Assembly (NCBI GenBank): GCA_009663005.1
Contig: VIGQ01001713.1
Coordinates: 12,501 to 27,500 of the forward strand
DNA from: Actinidia chinensis
Taxonomy: Eukaryota; Streptophyta; Magnoliopsida; Ericales; Actinidiaceae
Direction of reading: 5' to 3'
Length of the DNA stretch: 15,000 nt
This document shows, one piece after another, positions 7,930 through 15,000 of the stretch. A program made the position numbers and the translations under genes. The notes under the pieces were generated by a model that was given only the letters and a program-made list of their open reading frames with translations, ran no database searches and had not been told where the DNA came from. Each line of letters begins with the position of its first letter. Position 1 is the stretch's first letter.

Positions 7930-8750
7930 TAACACTCATTAGGATCGGGACAGTCTTATTTGTTTTTACCTATATTGAACAAGCCACTACAATGCTTTGG
8001 GCATCCTATTCGCGAGATTTATTGCAATTTCATTGCAATATTCGTTCAATAAAAGCTAACTAACCTATCACTTGCCCAACAGGTTGTGGCCCTAAGCATT
8101 AGAATAATGGCACATATGGTTTTTGCCTGTGCTAGATTTATACGTAGTAGTATCACATTCAGCAGTAAAATAAGAACAAGTAAAAAAAGTCATTTACGTT
8201 TAAATTACTCACAAACAACGGTAACAAAATCACTGTCCCCAAAGTCATTTCGTAAGAAATGTTTTTTTCTTTTTCTCTTATATGCCCAAAAATAATAAAG
8301 AAAAAGAAACAGCCTATAGGATTAACTATCCTACTAATTAGTATCTTCTATTTTTCACTCCAAACATTGTGTCCAGTGATGACTTAACTATTCAATTGAA
8401 AGCACAGAGCTGGAGTAAAGCAACAGCAATATAAAGAGATCCAAGAATATTGCACAATTGTGATCATATTTACCATTTACCCACAAATTTAAAGCCCCTT
8501 TGATTATCAATGCAATTCTTTGTCAAGGTGGGACAACTAAAGTCATGGAGGCCAACGAATTTCCATGGACAGAAATTTTTAATGAATGTCATTTATTAAA
8601 TTGTCCAATTAATTTCAGTTATTAAAATTGAATAACGGGAAGAGAGTCATTCAGGGTAGAAAAATCATTTTTTTGTTAACCTCTTGTGCGCCATTTCAGG
8701 CTATTAGGGTCAAAAGCATGAATATTGTGTTTTTAAACTTGTGTCTTATG
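7930..8750. other. AT-rich intergenic or intronic DNA, no gene seen
   Basis: No segment here combines an open frame with splice signals that I can support. The 69-codon plus-strand frame at 8086-8295 is rich in S, K and F, as expected of AT-rich DNA, and lacks motifs. If the flanking minus-strand exons belong to one gene this is an intron. If the TGA at 8755-8753 is a true stop, it is 3' flank. Confidence 0.4.
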
Positions 8751-8752
8751 TT

Positions 8753-9813
8753 TCATATACTCTTGACTTTAGTCTTTTGATCACCAACATTCCACATAGA
8801 AGCATCTATTGAATCTTGGTTTTCACCATGGACGGCTTGGAAACCATCAACTACAAGACCTACAAGAATAGAACAGAATACACTATCGAATCAAGACTTC
8901 AAACTGAACAACCTCCCACCACCACCCAAACAACCTTAATAAGACACTTGTCAACTTGTTTAAGTGTCAGAATCTGTTTTATTGTTTGAAAACACATCCA
9001 TTAGCCACCCATTTCTTCCCTGTTGTAGTTCTTTTCTGTGATGGCTCCCTACAATAATGAAAAGTAGGTGTAGCCCTTGTGCAACTGGAATACCTAACTT
9101 AAAATCAAATATTGTTCGTAATAGAATCTCGTCCAACAACCTACAGAGACAACGTGGCACCATTTCAACAGTCAATAAGTAAAATGTCGGCATGACAAGG
9201 GAATACCTACATAAGTGAAAAGCAAATTGTCAATTCCTGAACAATAGATCTGTGTTGGATTTGGTATAGTCACAATGATCTCTACTATCCTCTCCCACAT
9301 AAATAGAAGCATATCATTCCTCAGAATAAGTCCAGACCTAAGGAGCAATGAAAAAAATTATGTAATAAAAAAACGAAAGTTCATTGTACATATATCCAAA
9401 TGGAATTTAAATAATTTTCTAAAAATAGCATTTTATAATTTACATCTTCTACCCTCTACCACAACACTTTTTACATATAACCATAGAGGAGAATAATGGA
9501 ATCCATAATTTTAAAAATACACATTGAAAAAAGCATGCTTGATAACTAAAGTGGACCCTATTCTTGCCCTTCCTTTATGTCTTCTTTTTTTCTCATTTTG
9601 ACTAGGATTTTCCAATTAAACCAAATTTATTCAAATGTTTCAATACCTCTGAACATGGCCTACTTTATATATTTGTATTGTCCCGAGGTGCACAGCCTTG
9701 CCAAGCAAGGTGTGTATTAGTGATGACCAATGCCACTATACGTACCTTTTTGTCACAATACGTGACTCACCAGTAGCTCTTAGTATCTCTTTGCGAGTTG
9801 CAATAAGATAAAT
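8753..9813 (-). CDS. Three in-phase exons of an unrecognised multi-exon gene
   Basis: Exon 1 (9813-9746) starts after TAG and reads YLIATRKEILRATGESRIVT, ending AAAAAG|GTACGT. An inner CTG|GTGAGT at 9771/9770 is an alternative donor. Exon 2 (9337-9207) follows acceptor CTCCTTAG, reads GLILRNDMLLFMWERIVEII and then PNPTQIYCSGIDNLLFTYV, and ends TATGTAG|GTATTC. Exon 3 (8859-8753) follows TTCTTGTAG, reads LVVDGFQAVHGENQDSIDAS and then MWNVGDQK, and stops at TGA 8755-8753. The exon phases (2+1 and 1+2 bases) join without a stop to about 100 residues. A 47-base open block at 9140-9094 with splice-like ends would break the frame if included. I cannot name a family. Short helical exons between AT-rich introns would suit a large multi-exon plant gene. 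The 5' part would lie to the right, possibly in the segments at 10253-11104. Confidence 0.5.
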
Positions 9814-9819
9814 CTACCT

Positions 9820-10190
9820 ACTTGATGAAACAAACAAACATTGGTGTAGAGAAGTGTCTAATTCTGTCCTTAATTTACCACAATCTTGTTCAGCATGATA
9901 GAAACCGAACATGTGGAGATTTGACAGATAGTTTAGCAATTAAGAGATGTCCTGATTTGTTACTCTATTTGTGAAGACTGGAGATCATTGCTGATATCTA
10001 ACTAAATGGATAGCTATGTAGAGATCGCTTTAAATCACAATTCTTATAGTTGGGCATGAGAGATATCGTTGCCTCATCTTTGAGGAGTGTAAATAGCTTA
10101 TTTTTGTCAATCTTTTATTCTTATTCTTAAGGGACTTATATGTAATTAGTTACTTCTAGTGTTTAATATAAAAGGGAAGAGCATCCAAAC
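9820..10190. other. Probable intron or intergenic DNA
   Basis: No supported feature. A 38-codon minus-strand open stretch near 10115-10000 (containing FTLLKDEATISLMPNYKNC) looks mildly protein-like but lacks convincing splice sites, and frames of this length are common by chance at this base composition. Confidence 0.35.
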
Positions 10191-10226
10191 CGCCAACCCC
10201 AACCCCACCCCCCCCCCCCCCCCCCC
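10191..10226 (+). repeat. C-rich tract: CCCCAA-like repeats and a 19-base C run
   Basis: The plus strand reads CCGCCAACCCCAACCCCA followed by 19 consecutive C. The minus strand is thus a G19 run next to TGGGGTTGGGGTTGG, a very strong G-quadruplex candidate. It directly abuts the possible exon at 10253-10376. A run this long is also a classic site of length error in sequencing and assembly, so its exact length should not be trusted. Confidence 0.9.
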
Positions 10227-10252
10227 GATGATGCCCTGTGGCGAGCGACTAC

Positions 10253-10376
10253 CCACGAGGTAGGTACATAGATTCACCCTCTAACATTTTGTCCAGAAGC
10301 TCAGCCACTGCAGTTCTACATTTTGTCCAAGAAGCATCTAGGCCACGCAGTTCATCAGGACGTAGAGTAAAAAGGG
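10253..10376 (-). CDS. Exon-like segment, unrecognised protein
   Basis: After a CTCAG acceptor at 10381-10377, a minus-strand frame gives LFTLRPDELRGLDASWTKC, then RTAVAELLDKMLEGESMYLP. The frame closes at TAG 10251-10249 unless spliced at CGTGG|GTAGTC or CCTC|GTGGGT. The leucine/charged spacing is typical of an alpha-helical repeat protein, but I do not recognise the family. Directly upstream another frame reads LDGFENLEQPLALSNIFEMS and then IESQ. One missing base at about 10377 would fuse both into a single longer frame ending ESQ-ALFTLRPD, so either an exon starts here or this is a pseudogene with a one-base loss. A 147-codon plus-strand frame at 10238-10681 overlaps it and is best read as its shadow. 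Confidence 0.45.
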
Positions 10377-10659
10377 CTGAGATTCAATGCTCATCTCGAA
10401 TATATTTGATAGAGCAAGTGGTTGCTCTAGGTTCTCGAATCCATCAAGGTGGAGTATACCTGGGCCTCAAGGAGCTCAACCTTTCAAAGGAGATAGTGAG
10501 GGAGAGCTCATCGTCTGATTATTCTTCACTTATTCGTTTAAGTGGCTCTACCTTGCATGGAAACAAATCACTAATTAAGCACACGAGCATACAAATTACA
10601 TCAATTCACTTATCTATTTCTTCTCCTTTTTCTATTTATAACCTCCTTAATATGTCCCA

Positions 10660-10803
10660 TTACTTCAAGCAACCAACGTGAACTTGTGCAACCACTTTAT
10701 CAACAATAGCTTGACCATACTGTTCATCATGAGATAGGAAGTGCATAATTGAATGCTCATGATGTGGACAAAGGCATGTGAAGTTAACATCTGTCCCAAT
10801 TTT
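10660..10803 (-). CDS. Possible exon or pseudoexon, unrecognised
   Basis: A GGTTTAG acceptor at 10806-10804 opens 47 codons in phase 0: KIGTDVNFTCLCPHHEHSIM, then HFLSHDEQYGQAIVDKVVAQ, closing at TAA (10662-10660). The segment looks protein-like, with several His and acidic residues. No strong donor precedes the stop, so it would be a terminal exon or a broken one. It lies on the same strand as the neighbouring exon-like segments. Nothing ties it to a known family. Confidence 0.3.
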   Translation of the reverse strand, partial: KIGTDVNFTCLCPHHEHSIMHFLSHDEQYGQAIVDKVVAQVHVGCLK

Positions 10804-10948
10804 CTAAACCATAAAGATAATCACATCGAGAGTGCTAAGCAACAAATAGGCATCCGTCCCCCTCGCTTGCAAGATTAGTTTAGAAATGAAAAGTATCTAT
10901 AATAATCACATGATCTTTTAATGATGTCAATGGTTAGTATTCCATCAC

Positions 10949-11104
10949 CTATTGCCAAAATATGGCTTGCAACAACATGTGCATTAAATATGCCATTGTT
11001 TTTTCAACAAGTTGAATACGATGGGATGGTGTTTCTTCATGGTAATTTGCGGCCCAATATAGGGAGAAAAAGTGTAAGTTAAGAGTTTTGTGGAAAGTAT
11101 GGGA
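10949..11104 (-). CDS. Possible exon or pseudoexon, unrecognised
   Basis: A 51-codon stop-to-stop minus-strand frame contains FFSLYWAANYHEETPSHRIQ and then LVEKTMAYLMHMLLQ, ending at TAG 10951-10949, where TAG|GTGATG also resembles a donor. The amino-acid mix (W, Y, H, acidic and basic residues) is less biased than chance frames here. There is no good acceptor directly before it, and the stop sits inside the candidate donor, so a degenerate exon is likelier than a functional one. Confidence 0.28.
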   Translation of the reverse strand, partial: SHTFHKTLNLHFFSLYWAANYHEETPSHRIQLVEKTMAYLMHMLLQAIFWQ

Positions 11105-11109
11105 TTAAA

Positions 11110-13300
11110 AAAAGTAGATGCCATAAAATGCAACGATGAGCATTGCAGAACATTTCACCAAGGGTTCAAATCAACAAGAACGTGCATATATTAAACTAAT
11201 TTTTTACTTGATTGCCTGCATGCATATGGTAGACATTTAAGTTTCTAAGCAATGAAACATCACTCTATGGCATTTGCAAAAGATCTATTGTGTCTAGAAA
11301 ATAAAGAGACATATACCCAACTCATATTAGATGTGCAGCGTCTTATATTCTTCACATGCTCAAAACCATTAATAAAGTGACGGTTTAGTAGAATTGAGAC
11401 TATGTGCCTTGTATCTAATAAATGGACTATTGTTTTTTATTCTTTGTCAATGTAGTTTCTTTGAATCCAAATGGATAATTATTGAGCAATATATCAAACA
11501 AATATTTATCTTTCAACTAGAAAATCATATGCATCTGTCATCTAGGTAGGCCTGGCCGCTGTCACACTGTGTAAAAAAGATGAGAACCGTTTTCGTTTAT
11601 GTCACTAATATATCATTTCATTTCACGAAATCAGATTGTATCACCTGAATATAAGATTTAAGCTCAAGAAAGTGCAAGCTCAATATATGAGACAAGAGTG
11701 GCATTTATTGCTTGCACAACCAACACTATGCTCAACAGTTGGACTTAATATCACAAAAATGGCGCCAAGCTGGATCCATGCGACTGATGACCAGTTCGAC
11801 CCCCCAAAGCTCTAGAGCTAGCATCTGCTATAAAATCCAAACTTCACAGGTCATAACTATGCTTTTATTGCGGTACCATTCGCAATGTTGGTGAGAAAAG
11901 AAAGAATCTTGTATTTCTCTTTGCATAACACAATGACTTCTATTTGAGCATTGGTTTTCTATACCATAACCAGCACCAATGCTCTGGTAAAAGTACAAGT
12001 AAAAAAAAAATCAGTCCCATCTCTGTCATAGAAAGACAATCCAAATCAGTCTTAAATTTGGTCATTATTTTACCTCGAGCCCTCACAGAAGAAGTAACTA
12101 ACTATATTTGTCAAGATACTGAAAAAATAATGTTGGCAAACAACGATTGGAAATATCAGAACCTGGATCAGTTGGTGTTAGTCTATCAATTTTATGTTGA
12201 GAGGTTCCCAATGTTTTAATTGACAGAACTCTAGTGGATTGAACAACTTGGGTGATTGATTTTTACATACTGAATTATTTATTCTTCATCCAGTTTTTTA
12301 GAAATGTTCCATCCATAAGGTGAATATACCATCCAGTAATGAATATATTTACATAATATATTATAGTTGGCTGAATATATTTACAACCCCTTTCCTCTTG
12401 ACTCCAAACTTGAGACGGGAATTTTCCCATTTTATCATGTTTTAGGAATTCTAGTTGAACAAATTACTTATCAAATAAAAAATGAATGTTGACAAATACG
12501 AACTATCTTCATAACATAAAAAAGATCAGGAAAAAAATCTGAATAAAAAACTGCAGTGGGCAAAGCCACAGAAGTAATAGAATGGATGTGAGGTTTCAGA
12601 GTCGTTCCATGTACCCTAAAAAACTGCTCCAAGAATAGCAATCACCGAACCTATTGTATCATATCACAATTTTCTGAGGGTGGTATCTTCTCAGATATAT
12701 TCCAACAATAACCTCCACTTCATTGTCCTCTATGTTAGCTCTCATTTATTATCACTGTCTAGAGGTTATAATCCTAATATCATTCCTCACTTAACATCAT
12801 AATAATGCATTCAAGAAATTATCAAACCTATTGCAACAACAAATGCCAAGGTAATCAAACAGCAATCTTATGTAACCATTTTCCTTTCCCTTTTTGTTGT
12901 CTTAGATATAAACATTAAGATACAAGTACTCCATGTCCTAAAACGGGAGGAAGCTAATTTGAAAAAGATACCAACCACAATGTGCAATTGCTATTATCAA
13001 TGTGCTTGTCAACAAATAAAGAGACATCCAGTCCCCTCACTTATTCGTGTTTAGTTTTTAGAAATGAAATGTAATCCGCTACCAATATCCTTTCAAGTAT
13101 GATTTGGAAATGACAAAATAATTGCTCCCCGTGCCCATCATTAGGCTTTTTTAACAGAAATATCTAGAACTCACATAGTCATATTTTGGTTCACTAGAAC
13201 AAAAAAATAAACGGTGATCAGGTTCAGAAAAATTCCAGAAAGCTGCTTGTCTGATCATTTGAGTCAATCTTCCTCAACATGATTAGTAGGAAGAATCTAG
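11110..13300. other. Long stretch without a supported gene
   Basis: Scanning both strands I found only isolated weak signals. Near 11811-11729 a minus-strand frame after a TATAGCAG acceptor reads MLALELWGVELVISRMDPAW, but other frames over the same bases are equally open. Near 12622-12530 a frame after TTTTTTAG reads VHGTTLKPHIHSITSVALPT without a donor. A 91-codon plus-strand frame at 11944-12219 lacks motifs. If the exons to the left belong to a gene extending rightward, this could be large introns. Otherwise it is intergenic. Confidence 0.4.
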
Positions 13301-13309
13301 CGCCCAGTC

Positions 13310-14870
13310 AACGTGTCATCATCAAATGAAAGCTTCTTCGAGGCAATCCTCTCCATCAACATCACATATGACAATATGCAACCTGGTCTCTACATATAGA
13401 TTTCTACGGCTGTACCACGAGTGACCAGCTTGCTACCAGCATTGATAGTTATCAAGTAGGAAAATAGAAATGAATGGGCGGATTAGCGGCTCTCATGATA
13501 ATTCAAATCTTATAAATGGAAGGGGAGAATAAATAAAACACATAGGATGATGTGTTCCCTTGCCTTCAGTGGGCTACATGTGTAAAATATACACCAGTAA
13601 CATAGGCAAGTATTGATACGGTAAAAAAAGGGACAGCGTCCCCTCTTCACAAGAATTACAACCATGTCCATCCAATGGAGTCGCCTCCCTTGATACTACC
13701 CCCACTACACCCTACTAGACCCAATTCTTGCCAAACTCTACAGCCCGTCACCCACCACCCTTGGCATCACCCTCTTCCCCTAATGTGCATTATGCAATAC
13801 GATTCAAAGGTTTGCTTCAATTAGAGTAAGACCATTAGACCCCCAGAAGGGGGTGGGGGTTCTCATTCATAGATATAATATATAATGAAGCGACAATGAT
13901 TTTCTCAATTTGTGCTTGTCATTGGAAGGGGAAAAAGTAAGTAAACTAGCAACAGGGAATAAAGAAGAGTGTCCTTTAATCCTAGAACTAGAATCCTAAA
14001 ACTTGTATGCATTATGAATAGTAAGGCCTAGTTCTGCTTTTGTTTTTTTATTTTTTATTTTTTTGTTTGAGGCGTAGCCCTATCTATTCATCTCTTTTTC
14101 ATAGAACATCCATGGGAAAAACGACGCAACTGACGATTCTAGTACATTGAATTGGAAAGATGAAAAAGTAAAACAAGGACTCTTTATAGTATTGGGGTAT
14201 TAAAATTTATTATACATGGTTCAGGATTGGTGGTTACCCCCCTTCCTCCTGACGCAAAAAAGTTTTTGTGTCCCACCCTTAAACGTCATAACTCTCCCAA
14301 CCTATCCCAATATGTTTGGAGGAGGTCAAAGATCCAAGAAGAGTATAAAATTGACATTAAATACGCTATACCATCAAACATTATATTTACCAAAATTTTA
14401 TTAATCAAATAGAACTAATAATTTGCCTGTCATTCAAGTCAATGGTGTGCTATTAATTGCAACTCGCCAATAAAATAGATAGGAAACAAATTGTATGAGT
14501 ACTGAAGACAAAGAGTATATTATGCACTCTGTTAGTTATCTAAGATAAAAAAATAATGTATGTGCGCATGGTGGGCATAAAAGAGTCAGACTGACCCTAA
14601 ATTGAGATAGGGTCATTTGTTTAATGACGCCACTACACATAAATCCGGGCTACTGACACTGAGTGGGAATCAAGGCAAGAACCACAGCTGGCTGTAACAT
14701 TGCAATAAAACTATTCAACCGCATGCAACATATCGCATTGATTTATAAATTTATGAATTCGTAGCACACTGAAAATTGGTGTCTACCAAAACATTTAAGT
14801 AAAACAAAAAAAAATCGGTGGTTAACACATACTACTTATAATAAGGAAAACAAACGAAGAAATGAAATTA
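13310..14870. other. Stretch without a supported gene
   Basis: No gene is supported. A minus-strand segment at about 13434-13383 (QAGHSWYSRRNLYVET, between an AG and CCAG|GTTGCA) is a very weak exon candidate. A short GGGACAGCGTCCC palindrome lies at about 13631-13643. G/C-skewed words occur near 13838-13860 (CCCCCAGAAGGGGGTGGGGG) and 14235-14280 (CCCCCCTTCCTCCTGACGC), the latter resembling ends of dispersed plant repeats. The 61-62-codon frames at 14216-14412 overlap in two registers and are not convincing. Confidence 0.35.
14592..14615. other. Perfect 8-bp inverted repeat (hairpin)
   Basis: TGACCCTA and its exact complement TAGGGTCA flank an 8-base A/T-rich loop. No U-run follows and there is no adjacent gene, so a regulatory or terminator role cannot be claimed. 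It could be a protein-binding dyad or a chance fold. Confidence 0.5.
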
Positions 14871-14875
14871 CCTCC

Positions 14876-14954
14876 TAGCATACTACTAAAGTTGTTCATG
14901 CAATCTTCCATCAGAATAGAAAGTCTCCACACCATCCACCGCAGATAACAAAAC
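14876..14954 (-). CDS. Weak exon candidate at the right edge
   Basis: On the minus strand, acceptor CCAAGTCCAG is followed by an open frame reading CYLRWMVWRLSILMEDCMNN and then FSSMLG, ending CTAGGAG|GTAATTT, a good donor. A second frame over the same bases (LLSAVDGVETFYSDGRLHEQ) is also open until TAG TAG, so the reading frame is undecided. The splice sites argue for an exon of a minus-strand gene continuing out of the window to the right. Confidence 0.25.
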
Positions 14955-15000
14955 TGGACTTGGAAAGTTCATCAGGTACCATAGGAGGGACCTAGAGTAT

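Noticed and set aside
8828..8989. 54-codon plus-strand frame beginning MDGLETINYKTYKNRTEYT
   Set aside because: It lies opposite the third exon of the in-phase chain and the intron before it. It has no motif and no promoter evidence.
8960..9193. 77-codon minus-strand frame
   Set aside because: It runs across a splice acceptor and donor and mixes intron with a possible 47-base block. As a continuous protein it is not credible.
10431..10445. GGTTCTCGAATCC resembling a tRNA T-loop
   Set aside because: No acceptor stem, D-arm or anticodon arm can be formed around it.
10238..10681. 147-codon plus-strand open frame, the longest in the window
   Set aside because: It is antisense to two minus-strand segments that look more protein-like and have splice signals. 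It ends in a biased S/I/L/N-rich stretch and has no family motif.
11944..12219. 91-codon plus-strand frame
   Set aside because: No motif, no splice or promoter context. Its composition (I, K, S, N, Q) is typical of AT-rich DNA.
13838..13860. CCCCCAGAAGGGGGTGGGGG inverted word as a terminator or att site
   Set aside because: A short G/C-biased palindrome in a eukaryotic intergenic context, with no partner site or adjacent gene.
14030..14096. Possible third MITE starting GGCCTAGTTCTGC after TAA
   Set aside because: The right end (GGCGTAGCCC) does not form a matching inverted repeat with TWA duplication, and the interior is only a T-rich run.

Overview
The window looks like nuclear DNA of a flowering plant, probably a eudicot. 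It is strongly AT-rich and has long stretches without coding sequence. It carries Tourist-like MITEs with 3-bp target duplications, telo-box and site II promoter motifs, GT..AG exon-intron structure and a decayed piece of a plant plasma-membrane H+-ATPase gene. There is no long intact ORF, operon, CRISPR array, rRNA or tRNA gene. The open frames longer than 60 codons are mostly what low-GC DNA gives by chance. Coding calls here therefore rest on short exon-like segments with splice signals in matching phase, or on family motifs.

Region by region: 1-1640 is a set of diverged tandem duplications, about 250-350 bp per unit, three of which carry an exon-edge-like sequence with a GT donor on the minus strand. 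1640-2220 is promoter-like. It has a minus-strand TATA box with a duplicated 28/29-bp unit just upstream, then a CpG-rich patch with telo-boxes and a TGGGCC site II element. The gene it serves probably runs left, out of the window. 2230-6780 is AT-rich intergenic DNA with two related Tourist-like MITEs (2813-2999 and 6545-6757), scattered GGGTAAATTT-type repeat ends, a diverged minisatellite and a long G-rich strand-asymmetric block.

6980-7222 is a frameshifted fragment of a P-type proton ATPase around the GDGVND hinge, on the minus strand. From 7336 to about 11100, and perhaps to the right edge, several minus-strand exon-like segments occur. Two sets can be joined through consensus splice sites in phase: 7676-7336 (two exons) and 9813-8753 (three exons). 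I could not assign these proteins to a family. They may be exons of one or two genuine genes with AT-rich introns, or gene fragments collected and decaying beside the ATPase piece. A 19-base C run inside a C4A2-like tract (10191-10226) interrupts this area. 11110-14870 shows only weak candidates.

I found no convincing novel multi-gene system. The most useful leads are the unassigned in-phase exon chains, the cluster of gene fragments, and the tandem units carrying splice donors next to the minus-strand promoter.
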